Shown here piece after piece: positions 10,201 through 17,636 of a DNA stretch of 64,000 nt. The first letter of the stretch is position 1, and the number at the start of each line of letters is the position of its first letter. The position numbers were made by a program, and so were the translations under genes. The DNA comes from JAEINY01 sp942490535 (GTDB taxonomy: Bacteria > Bacteroidota > Bacteroidia > Bacteroidales > Marinilabiliaceae), in assembly GCA_942490535.1 (NCBI GenBank), contig CALNXQ010000001.1:1-64000 (forward strand), given 5' to 3'. Under the pieces are notes generated by a model. That model worked only from the letters and a program-made list of their open reading frames with translations. It did no database searches and was not told where the DNA came from.

Positions 10201-10877
10201 AAGAGGACATGAAATGGCTGGAAGCTATGGTTGCTGCTGGTAATACTTTCATGCCGAATAAACAAGTTAAACAGACAGGAATTTGGTACGGTGATTATAT
10301 TTATGCAGATACCAATGGTGACGGTAGCTATGGGAATAGTTATGACCGAAGTTTTACCGGTACATCGAATATGCCAAAATACACTTTTGGTGCAAATATC
10401 AATGTAAGCTGGAAAAACTTTGACCTGGGAATGGTCTGGTCTGGTCAGGCCGGTTTTGATCTGTATTGGATGGAATCAGGTTATAATAAACCAAACTTAA
10501 GAGATGGTTTCCAGATTGGTAAATTGCTGGAGGATTCACATTATTATTATGACCCGGCTAATCCAAATGATGCTGCAACTCATATCAATGCCAAATACCC
10601 TCGTTTGAAATTGGGAGAGCAGGATCCGCAAAATATACAGGATAGCCGGGCATGGTTGTACGATGCATCGTATATTAAATTGCGTAACCTGACTGTTGGA
10701 TATACTTTACCAAAGAGATGGGCTAATAAAGCATTTATGAAGTCAGCGCGTGTTTATTTCTCTGCTGAAAACTTATTGACCATCACTTCATATCCAGGTC
10801 TGGATCCTGAAATGAGCGCAAATACGAATTATCCAATTATGAAGCAATTATCATTCGGGACAAATATTACCTTTTAA
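7284..10877 (+). CDS. SusC-type TonB-dependent outer-membrane glycan receptor with STN domain
   Basis: A 1197-residue TonB-dependent transporter that imports oligosaccharides across the outer membrane together with SusD. Order of parts: a basic N-terminal extension and signal sequence (about 1-45, hydrophobic core KLLGLFILVGCLQLSASG); an STN signalling domain (about 46-115) that contacts the periplasmic part of FecR; a CarboxypepD_reg-like domain from about 137 (LKGKVVDTSGEPLPGVTV); the TonB box region DEVVVVGYGTQKK at about 213; a plug domain with GLGTLNDNSPLIIVDG and YGSRAANGVVLVTTKKG; and a 22-strand barrel to the end (SFGTNITF). The STN domain ties it to the sigma/FecR pair rather than to the hybrid regulator. 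Eleven bases separate it from susD. Confidence 0.97.
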   Translation: MKKNRLFTGRGVPIRIPQWLKIMKLLGLFILVGCLQLSASGYSQTKKLNLRLKNSTLDEVFEAIEQQTQFTVFYKSEDVLSAKKADYNVNEKNIQETLETVLANTDLDYRINDQVIIVLTKAPAVNERLAQQAERTLKGKVVDTSGEPLPGVTVMIKGTTTGTITGIDGTYALAIEGENVTVLYSFIGFESQEVMVGDRDRIDITLMDEVTGLDEVVVVGYGTQKKVNLTGSVSTVDFAKQAESRPVTNVSSALSGLTSGVTVRQGVGKPGEDGASIRIRGLGTLNDNSPLIIVDGMEGVLDAVNPDDIESISILKDAASSAIYGSRAANGVVLVTTKKGKKDATTVTYSGNVSLASPSNLINFVSDFPTYMRLINESARNLGSGELYEQTTIDKWEAANANPNGLNENGVPNSVAFPNTDWSTEMYQSNVVQQHSLSINGGSEKSSYLLSVGYLDNPGLVDNTGIKRYNFRVNLESEVTDWLKVGTRTYAIQQDKEIGNYTDMLNYARQSAPDVYGVYKGQYGYAEESPAQNNLYTWLRMKEGDNRLSRINTTIYSQVDVLKGLSWNMNFNYARRFDEINNHTNAKALERIKFSDGTVMATAPTPDLMTTYYKTYANETYTYENLLRYEKTFGNHDISTLLGNNESRFFAYDHNGSKKGLIDQSVSTLGAATEMLAIGGGAEDYAIRSWFGRLNYSFKQKYLFEANFRYDGSSRFHEDTRWGVFPSFSAAWRLSEEDLVKDLVSDLQNLKLRVSWGQLGNNVTKRGDKVDNYAYQAVYDPVNYSFNDKQVAALRPFIIANPALEWESTTMSNIGLDITTLNSRLSAEIDYYNKVTDGILYIPPMPLTAGLIGAPIKNLAEVTNKGMEITLGWNDKMGEVKYSVSGNFSYNKNEVTNYKGQLEEGWYTDEEGNKYYSSNLGDVSTGGRNRVLEGHMISEYFLLDLYSGNGSYFNTDGSINPNGGPRDGMIRTEEDMKWLEAMVAAGNTFMPNKQVKQTGIWYGDYIYADTNGDGSYGNSYDRSFTGTSNMPKYTFGANINVSWKNFDLGMVWSGQAGFDLYWMESGYNKPNLRDGFQIGKLLEDSHYYYDPANPNDAATHINAKYPRLKLGEQDPQNIQDSRAWLYDASYIKLRNLTVGYTLPKRWANKAFMKSARVYFSAENLLTITSYPGLDPEMSANTNYPIMKQLSFGTNITF

Positions 10878-10888
10878 TTGAAAATAAG

Positions 10889-12667
10889 ATGAGACGAATG
10901 AAATATATATATATCATTGTTGCTGCAACATTGTTGTTGAGTAGCTGTAAAAACGATCTTTTAGATACCGCTCCTTATGATAAGATCGGATCTGAAAACA
11001 TGTGGGAGAGTGAGAATTTAGTTGACCTGGGTGTTAATGGTGTTTATAATACCTTACGTCAATACCTGGTAGCCAACGAGAAGTGGATGCTGGAGGGGGA
11101 TGCTTTTACGAGCTTTGATCGAGATAGAACATCCTGGATACTCCCATCTTCTACTTTTAAGAGTGGGGTGATCACCGCCGGAGATCAATTGTTTTCGAAA
11201 ACCTGGCAACAGCATTACGAAGGAATTCATCGTGCTAATGGTGCTCTGGCCAATTTAGAGGCGGGTGTGCCTGTTTCAGAGGAAAAAGCAGCCCGATTGA
11301 TTGCTGAAGTTAAATTTTTAAGGGCTTTCTTTTATTTTGGATTAAACCAGGTGTTCAAAGGAGTGCCAGTTTATCTGGAACCAGTATCGGTAGAAGAGTT
11401 AACAAGGGGACGTGAAAGCGAAGAACAAGTGTGGAAGGTTATCATCGATGATTTAACAGCCTGTATTAATGAGCCCAATTTACCTAAAATATATAGTGCA
11501 GGAGATGCCAATTATGGGCGTGCTACCAAAGCTGCTGCTTATGCGCTAAGGGGTAAGACATACCTTTACATGAAGGAATATGCTTTAGCCGAAAGTGATT
11601 TCAGAAAAGTTGGAGAAATGGGGGCCGCCTTGTATCAAGGTGAATATAAAGAATTATTTACAGCGCAGAATGAACAATGTCCGGAGATGATCTTCTCTGT
11701 GCAGCATATTGAGCTGAGCGGCTTAGGTTCCCGTACTCAAAAGTATATTGGTACACCTAATGCCTACGGCGGAGGTTGGGATACCTACATGCCACATCCT
11801 GACTATGTGGAGTCATTTGAAAATGCTGATGGTTCTGCATTTGACTGGGATGATTACTTGCCGGGCTATTCATCGATGACCCCTAATGAACGACAAGTAT
11901 TTTTCTTACGGGATAATTTAAGCGCTGACCAAATTGCTGCATTTACGGCAAAAGGTGTAAAAATGGAGTTGTATTTGCCGGATGGAAATGAGGCACGTAT
12001 TAAAACGGCTTATGATAGTCGCGATCCTCGATTAAAGGCATCAATTATTACTCCTTACTCAACATTTAATGGCGCTAAAGGATCCATTGAATATACTTAT
12101 ACCATGCGCTGGCCATATGTTGGCTATGATATAAATGAACCGTTTGATTTGCGTGGAGGATTAAAAAACGAGTTACATTACTTTTGGAGAAAATGGGTAT
12201 ATGAAGGAGCGACCATCGCAAACCGCGAATATGGACCTACTGATTTTCCAATGATCCGTTATGCTGATGTATTGCTAATGTTAGCCGAAGCTATTAATGA
12301 GCAAGGTTTCAGCCAAGGGGCAATTGATGTTGTTAATGATGTTCGTCGGCGGGCAGGTGCTGTATTATTACAGTCAACTGATGCGGGATTACCAACTTAT
12401 GTGGCCGATCAGGCGTCTATGCGAGAGCGAATCCGTAATGAGCGTCGCTGGGAATTAGGAATGGAAGCTATCAATTTATATGATGAAATGAGGTGGGAGA
12501 CCCTGAAAGAAAAAAAATATTACGAAGGCAACGGGGCCAAGCAGATATTTGGAACTATTAAATATCCTTATATGTGGACTGGTGATTATAGTTATACTTG
12601 GGCTATCCCACGTGCTGAAATAGAAAGAAATACCAATCTGAAACAGAATGCTGGTTGGGATGATTAA
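10889..12667 (+). CDS. SusD/RagB-type surface glycan-binding lipoprotein
   Basis: A 592-residue outer-membrane lipoprotein. The lipobox LLSSC at residues 16-20 is followed by KNDLLDT, the usual start of the mature SusD fold. The N-terminal TPR-like region (HYEGIHRANGALANLE, LIAEVKFLRAFFYFGL) and the C-terminal SusD domain (YADVLLMLAEAINEQG, IRNERRWELGMEAINLYDEMRW) are clear. It forms the lid of the SusC channel and selects the glycan. It is co-transcribed with susC and followed by a strong terminator. The N-terminal methionine could also be the fourth residue; the first ATG is 11 bases after susC. Confidence 0.96.
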   Translation: MRRMKYIYIIVAATLLLSSCKNDLLDTAPYDKIGSENMWESENLVDLGVNGVYNTLRQYLVANEKWMLEGDAFTSFDRDRTSWILPSSTFKSGVITAGDQLFSKTWQQHYEGIHRANGALANLEAGVPVSEEKAARLIAEVKFLRAFFYFGLNQVFKGVPVYLEPVSVEELTRGRESEEQVWKVIIDDLTACINEPNLPKIYSAGDANYGRATKAAAYALRGKTYLYMKEYALAESDFRKVGEMGAALYQGEYKELFTAQNEQCPEMIFSVQHIELSGLGSRTQKYIGTPNAYGGGWDTYMPHPDYVESFENADGSAFDWDDYLPGYSSMTPNERQVFFLRDNLSADQIAAFTAKGVKMELYLPDGNEARIKTAYDSRDPRLKASIITPYSTFNGAKGSIEYTYTMRWPYVGYDINEPFDLRGGLKNELHYFWRKWVYEGATIANREYGPTDFPMIRYADVLLMLAEAINEQGFSQGAIDVVNDVRRRAGAVLLQSTDAGLPTYVADQASMRERIRNERRWELGMEAINLYDEMRWETLKEKKYYEGNGAKQIFGTIKYPYMWTGDYSYTWAIPRAEIERNTNLKQNAGWDD

Positions 12668-12698
12668 TCTTTAACTGATAGTTAATAGTACAAAGTAT

Positions 12699-12725
12699 AA
12701 AGACCGGAAAGTTATTCCGGTCTTT
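12699..12725 (+). terminator. Terminator after susD
   Basis: Perfect 11-bp stem (AAAGACCGGAA / TTCCGGTCTTT) with loop AGTTA, followed by GTTTATC. It separates the susCD unit from the lyase/GH2 pair. Confidence 0.8.
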
Positions 12726-12841
12726 GTTTATCATGGATATTGATAATAGGAGTAATTTGGATGTGAAATTTGCATTTTAGTTAATCAGACACTGTCGAAG
12801 CTTTACCATTTGTAATATGAGTGTATAAATTAGAAAGGATT

Positions 12842-14770
12842 ATGAGATTTTTGAAATATTGGATTTTGATTATGTTGCTGGCATCATGGGGAATGCTTTT
12901 ATCAGCCCAACAGAATGATAATAATATCTTACAACAGGCAGCCCAAAATATTGATTGGTCATCTTTAGACCGACCCCAATACCCAGCGTATCACGATCGC
13001 ACCTTTTGGCAAAACCTGCCTGAAAATTGGCGAAAAGAGTATGTGGAAGAAGGGGAAAAATACCTTGATTACACCTGGCCGGCAGTCACTGCATCCCGCT
13101 ATTTGCGTTTTATGCAGGATGGTGATCGCAAAAGCATGGAGAATCAGCATAATCAACGCTCCAAGGCACTTCTTAGCATTGTATTGGCTGAATTAGTCGA
13201 AGGGGAAGGGCGGTTTTTAGATCCGATTATCGATGGGGTCTTTGCCATTTGTGAGCAAACCTCCTGGTGTAATTCGGCTCACTTGGTGGTACAAAAAGCT
13301 AAAGGCAGTTTGCCGGATGTGACCGAACCCATCATTGACTTGGGGGCTGTGATCATGGGGGAGAACCTTTCCATGATATATTATTTCTTTAAAAACGAAT
13401 TCGATAAGGTGAATCCACTCATCAGCCAGCGTATCGTGTATGAAATTCAGCGGCGACTGTTACAGCCCTATTATGAGCGTGATGATTTTTGGTGGATGGG
13501 CTTCCGGGGTTCCTTTGTAAATAATTGGAATGTGTGGTGTAATGCCAATGTGCTAAAGTGCATGTGGCTCCTTGAAACCGATCCGCAACAACGTGCCAAA
13601 GGGATTGAAAAAATCATCCGTTCGGCCGATCAATTTGTGAATTACTATAACAACGATGGTGCTTGTGAAGAAGGACCTGAATATTGGGGGCATGCGGGGG
13701 GTAAATTGTATGAATTGATCGAAACATTACATACCATGTCAGGAGGCCAATTCCGTCCCTTTCGTCATGAGAAAGTTAAGAATATTGGACGATATATCAG
13801 TCTGGCTCATGTTTCGGGAAATTATTTTGTGAATTTTGCGGATGCCTCACCAACCCTAAAATCCTATCCAGGGCTTATCCAACGCATTGGTAAATTGATT
13901 GACGATGAGAAACTGGAAGGTTTTGCCCGTGAACTGGCCATCACCAATCGATGGAAAGACCAGGCGCCAAAAGGGAACCTGGGGAAAGTGATACCTGATT
14001 TAATGTTGGGAAATGAATGGTTAGAAGAAAATGTTAAAGAGCAAGTTGAAGCATCACATTTCTTTGATCAAACCGGTCTGTGTGTGGCCAGAGATAAGGC
14101 GCGTAAATCAATTGGCTTCTTTTTTGCCGCTAAAGGAGGACACAATAATGAAAGCCACAACCACAATGATGTAGGTACCTTTATTCTCTATTACAATGAG
14201 CAACCCGTTTTAGTGGATGCCGGTGTGGGAACCTATACCGCTAAAACGTTTAGCGATAAACGCTATGAGATCTGGAACATGCAGTCGGAACATCATAATT
14301 TACCGCTGATCAATGGTGTGGGGCAGCAACACGGACCACAATACAAAGCAGAAAAGCTTAGTTTTTCCGATGACGGGCAGTTGGTTACTTTGGCTTTGAA
14401 TATTGAAAACGCCTATCCACAAGCGGCTCAGGTTACTCACTGGCAGCGTCGCTATACGTATCGGCGGGCAGAGGGATTAACCATTTCTGATAATTACAGT
14501 TTGAAGAAGTGTGTGCAGCCCACTGAATTTCGCTTTGTGACCCCAATGGATGTACGTGAAGTGGCTCCGGGTAAACTGGAGCTGGGACTTGGAGAGAATA
14601 AATTATATCTCTATTTTGAGGCTGAAAAACTCAATTGGAAAAAGGAACCGCTTCTGGATATGGATGAAAGGTTGAGTCGAAATTGGCCGGACGGACTCCA
14701 GCTTCTGGTTTTGGAAATGAAGAAAAAATCAAAGAAGGGGACGGTGCTGTTTGAGGTAAATAGACATTAA
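12842..14770 (+). CDS. Heparinase II/III-family polysaccharide lyase
   Basis: A 642-residue periplasmic or surface lyase with a cleavable signal peptide (hydrophobic 8-22, then SAQ). ATG 12842 is preferred over an in-frame GTG at 12821 because it gives a compact signal peptide. The N-terminal half is an all-helical toroid (FVNNWNVWCNANVLKCMW; CEEGPEYWGHAGGKLYELIE). The C-terminal half is the Hepar_II_III beta-sandwich with the family motif HNNESHNHNDVGTF (His434, His439, His441) and VDAGVGTYTAKTFSDKRYE. Such enzymes cleave next to uronic acids by beta-elimination and leave a 4,5-unsaturated uronate, which fits the GH88 and KdgF genes of the locus. I cannot assign the CAZy PL family or the substrate. 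Confidence 0.9.
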   Translation: MRFLKYWILIMLLASWGMLLSAQQNDNNILQQAAQNIDWSSLDRPQYPAYHDRTFWQNLPENWRKEYVEEGEKYLDYTWPAVTASRYLRFMQDGDRKSMENQHNQRSKALLSIVLAELVEGEGRFLDPIIDGVFAICEQTSWCNSAHLVVQKAKGSLPDVTEPIIDLGAVIMGENLSMIYYFFKNEFDKVNPLISQRIVYEIQRRLLQPYYERDDFWWMGFRGSFVNNWNVWCNANVLKCMWLLETDPQQRAKGIEKIIRSADQFVNYYNNDGACEEGPEYWGHAGGKLYELIETLHTMSGGQFRPFRHEKVKNIGRYISLAHVSGNYFVNFADASPTLKSYPGLIQRIGKLIDDEKLEGFARELAITNRWKDQAPKGNLGKVIPDLMLGNEWLEENVKEQVEASHFFDQTGLCVARDKARKSIGFFFAAKGGHNNESHNHNDVGTFILYYNEQPVLVDAGVGTYTAKTFSDKRYEIWNMQSEHHNLPLINGVGQQHGPQYKAEKLSFSDDGQLVTLALNIENAYPQAAQVTHWQRRYTYRRAEGLTISDNYSLKKCVQPTEFRFVTPMDVREVAPGKLELGLGENKLYLYFEAEKLNWKKEPLLDMDERLSRNWPDGLQLLVLEMKKKSKKGTVLFEVNRH

Positions 14771-14840
14771 CCGCATGGATCTTTTTTAGGTTGTCCTTCA
14801 TCATAAGCTGAATCATTAAAGGAATTAAATAGATCGCAAC

Positions 14841-16853
14841 ATGTATAAGAATTTAGTATTATTTCTGTTATTGGTTGTGCTCACATCAACTGGGGTGGCG
14901 CAACGGGAGAAGCTTTTAATTAACAACAACTGGCGTTTCACCCCCGGTTATGAAGTGCGGAAAAATGTGTTTACCGAAATTAATCTGCCCCATACCTGGA
15001 ACACCCGGGATGCATTGGGGGGAAACGCGGATTATTACCGGGGCATCGGCAATTATGAACATACCCTTCAGCTTGACAACGCCTGGAAGAGTAAACGCCT
15101 TTTTGTGCGGTTTCTTGGCGTGAATACGGTGGCCAATGTATTTGTGAATGGAAAACATGTAGGGGAGCATCGGGGTGGTTATACGGCTTTTGCTTTTGAA
15201 ATCACTGATTTTGTAAAGTATGGAGAAGATAATAATCTGTGGATTCGAGTGAATAATGCACCGCAACTGGATATTATGCCTTTGGTTGGTGATTTCAATA
15301 TGTACGGTGGTATTTATCGTGATGTAGAGTTATATGTGACAGATTCTGATTTAATCTCTTTACTCGATCATGGTTCAAAAGGGGTTTTTCTGCATCAGAA
15401 AGAAGTATCACATGATAAGGCCAAAGTCAATGCTGTGGTAAAGACTCTGGGTGCAACAAAGGCTGATGTGCGTTTACTGGTGCAAGATCATACCGGAAAG
15501 GCTATTATGACGAAAGAGAAAAGCATTACGCCGAACGAGGAAAAGAACGGGCAGGTTGAAATCGCATTTGAGATGAGTGAGCCCCGTTTATGGAACGGAC
15601 AAAAAGATCCTTACAGGTATACAGTTAAAACACAACTGGTGAAAAATGGAACCGTTGTGGATGAGGTGATTCAACCTCTTGGATTACGTTTTTTTCATGT
15701 GGATCCGGATAAAGGATTTTTTCTGAATGGCGAGCACCTGCAATTGAGAGGTGTGTGCCGTCACCAGGACCGGCCTGAATTAGGAAATGCGGTTTCCTAC
15801 CTGCACCATGCCGAGGATGTGGCCATTATGCAGGAGATGGGCGCCAATGCGGTGCGCTTGAGTCATTATCCGCAAGATCCTTACATGTATCAATTACTGG
15901 ATGAAGCAGGATTTGTAGTGTGGAGTGAGATTCCCTTTGTGGGGCCGGGTGGATACCGCGATAAAGGCTATGTCAATCAGTCTTCCTTCAAAGAAAATGG
16001 CAAACAGCAGCTGGTGGAGATGATCCGTCAGCAAATGAATCATCCATCCATTATGATGTGGGGTTTGTTTAATGAGCTGAAGGAAGAGGGCGATAATCCG
16101 GTAGAATATGTGAAAGAGCTGCATCAACTGGCTCACCTCGAAGATCCCTCGCGCATCACAACAGCTGCCAGTAACCAGGAAGGGGTTTTAAATGAACCGA
16201 CCGACATCATCTCCTGGAATAAGTACTTTGGCTGGTATGGCGGGAACCCATCTTCTATTGGGGAATGGGCCGATCAGAAACATCAGCAAATGCCCGAAAA
16301 GCCAATTGGCATCAGCGAATATGGGGCAGGGGCCAGTTTGTATCACCAGCAGGAAGAATTGATTCAACCGGCCCCCAACAGTTATTGGCACCCGGAAAAC
16401 TGGCAGACCCATTTTCACGAAGGCCATTGGATCGCCATTGATCAACGTCCTTTCCTATGGGGCTCTTTTATCTGGAACCTGTTTGACTTTGGCGCTGCCC
16501 ACCGCACTGAAGGCCAAGTACCGGGTAAAAATGATAAAGGACTGGTGTCATTCGATCGCAAGGATAAAAAGGATGCTTTCTATTTTTATAAAGCCAACTG
16601 GAATCAGCACGAACCGATGCTGTACATCGCCGAACGACGCGTGATTAAGCGCACCAATTCACAGCAAACCATTAAGGTCTATTCCAATCAAAAAGAAGTG
16701 GACTTGTGGGTGAATGGACAAAAAGTTGGAAAGAAATCTGGCGATTATGCGCGCTTTTATTTTGATGTGACTTTAAAGCCCGGTGTGAATCATGTGGTCG
16801 CTGAGTCGGGGAAAGCTTTGAGGGATGAAGTATACCTGAATGTGAATGAATAA
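14841..16853 (+). CDS. Glycoside hydrolase family 2 (beta-galactosidase/beta-glucuronidase type), 670 aa
   Basis: Retaining GH2 enzyme with a signal peptide (about 1-20, LVVLTSTGVAQ). It has the sugar-binding jelly roll (INLPHTWNTRDALGG, NVFVNGKHVGEHRGGYTAF), an Ig-like domain, and a TIM barrel (LRGVCRHQDRPELGN; NAVRLSHYPQDP). The acid/base is Glu412 in GLFNELKEEG and the nucleophile is Glu493 in ISEYGAGA. The C-terminal domain (VDLWVNGQKVGKKSG) is the DUF4982-like Ig fold often seen in PUL GH2 enzymes. It follows the lyase by 70 bases, likely in the same transcript. Activity on beta-Gal or beta-GlcA cannot be distinguished by eye. Confidence 0.93.
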   Translation: MYKNLVLFLLLVVLTSTGVAQREKLLINNNWRFTPGYEVRKNVFTEINLPHTWNTRDALGGNADYYRGIGNYEHTLQLDNAWKSKRLFVRFLGVNTVANVFVNGKHVGEHRGGYTAFAFEITDFVKYGEDNNLWIRVNNAPQLDIMPLVGDFNMYGGIYRDVELYVTDSDLISLLDHGSKGVFLHQKEVSHDKAKVNAVVKTLGATKADVRLLVQDHTGKAIMTKEKSITPNEEKNGQVEIAFEMSEPRLWNGQKDPYRYTVKTQLVKNGTVVDEVIQPLGLRFFHVDPDKGFFLNGEHLQLRGVCRHQDRPELGNAVSYLHHAEDVAIMQEMGANAVRLSHYPQDPYMYQLLDEAGFVVWSEIPFVGPGGYRDKGYVNQSSFKENGKQQLVEMIRQQMNHPSIMMWGLFNELKEEGDNPVEYVKELHQLAHLEDPSRITTAASNQEGVLNEPTDIISWNKYFGWYGGNPSSIGEWADQKHQQMPEKPIGISEYGAGASLYHQQEELIQPAPNSYWHPENWQTHFHEGHWIAIDQRPFLWGSFIWNLFDFGAAHRTEGQVPGKNDKGLVSFDRKDKKDAFYFYKANWNQHEPMLYIAERRVIKRTNSQQTIKVYSNQKEVDLWVNGQKVGKKSGDYARFYFDVTLKPGVNHVVAESGKALRDEVYLNVNE

Positions 16854-16864
16854 GATCAAGTAAG

Positions 16865-17217
16865 AAGGTCCTGTTCGAATTAGAAGTAATGATGTATAAA
16901 AAATTAACTCCTTTCAGAATTGTACTTATATGCTGCCAAAACCCTGGGTGGTCACCCAGGGTTAATAGCGTTGAACCGCTTGCGGATTCCTTGCTGCAGA
17001 TATATCATGAAGGGATTAAACATCAATAGCTACGGGTGAACTGAAAATAAGTGCAGCTAAACTCATGGGTGCAACAACGCGAAATCAAGAACCCGGGAGG
17101 AGATCAACCTTTAAGTAGGGTAGAGCCGGATAAAAAAATAGTGAGAAACGAGGCTGCTTATGAAGACTGGTGTCAACCTGAAAATGGGGAGCAAAGGACC
17201 TGTTTCAATTAAAAAGT
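16865..17217. repeat. Segment bounded by an imperfect 23-base direct repeat
   Basis: The copy at 16865-16887 and the copy at 17194-17217 share AAGG-CCTGTT--AATTA-AA(A)GT with four or five differences. The 306 bases between carry the 16940 hairpin and several short GC-rich segments (for example CAAGAACCCGGGAGGAG), which look more like structured RNA or element debris than coding sequence. Confidence 0.45.
16940..16963. repeat. Perfect inverted repeat
   Basis: AACCCTGGGT / ACCCAGGGTT with a 4-base centre (or 11-bp arms and a 2-base centre). No T-run follows, so it is not a standard terminator. Confidence 0.75.
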
Positions 17218-17242
17218 CAGATCATTTTTGAAGCCTGATAAC

Positions 17243-17275
17243 AGAGCACTTCCGCAGACGAGGTGCTCTTTATTT
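17243..17275 (+). terminator. Terminator-like hairpin
   Basis: AGAGCACTT / AGGTGCTCT (9 pairs including one T-G), followed by TTATTTTGCTT. It is a plausible end for the lyase/GH2 transcript, although almost 400 bases past the stop. Confidence 0.45.
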
Positions 17276-17411
17276 TGCTTCGTTGAAATGCCACACCAGG
17301 CTAATTGCTTGCTGTCTGATAAAAGGATGACCCGCATGGGCAAGCGAATTTTTGAAACCAACCAAACATAGGCACCTGCAGGATCAGCTCTAATTCGCAG
17401 CCACAAAGACT

Positions 17412-17616
17412 TGCGCCCGCCGGTTTGAGGTCGTTGCAAGTTTGTTATAAGGTGCGCCCGCCGGTTTGGGGTCATTTCAAGTTTGTTTTTAGTTGCGCCC
17501 CTTGGTTTGAAGCCATTTCAAAGTGGCGAAAGAGTCCATCCGGCGTGCTGAAGGCATTGCAGCTTTGTTAAAGCGTGCGCCCGGTGTCCAGAAGGTAGTT
17601 TCGGGCGGATAAAGGG
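17412..17616. repeat. 41-base degenerate tandem repeat, five units
   Basis: Units start at 17412, 17453, 17494, 17535 and 17576, exactly 41 bases apart. Units 1-3 share TGCGCCC..., GGTTTGAG and a C/GAAGTTTGTT block. Units 4 and 5 are more diverged but keep the register (unit 5 starts TGCGCCC again). The array ends just before the stop codon of the hybrid regulator. Confidence 0.8.
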
Positions 17617-17636
17617 GATGCCCAATGCGCCCATAT

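Larger units (their letters stand above)
16854..17636. other. Repeat-rich non-coding gap between two PUL blocks
   Basis: 783 bases without a supported gene between the GH2 stop and the regulator stop. It holds a perfect hairpin (16940-16963), an imperfect direct repeat bounding about 300 bases (16865-16887 and 17194-17217), a terminator-like hairpin (17243-17269) and a 41-base tandem repeat (17412-17616). The GC content of the 3' part looks higher than that of its neighbours. A minus-strand reading frame over 17209-17475 runs into the repeat and has no recognisable domain. Confidence 0.7.

Noticed and set aside
16866..16893. tRNA-like T-loop (CTGTTCGAATT)
   Set aside because: No cloverleaf, acceptor stem or anticodon arm could be formed around it.
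17209..17475. 88-codon minus-strand frame overlapping the 41-base repeat
   Set aside because: Its start lies inside the tandem repeat and it crosses a terminator-like hairpin; no domain or promoter.
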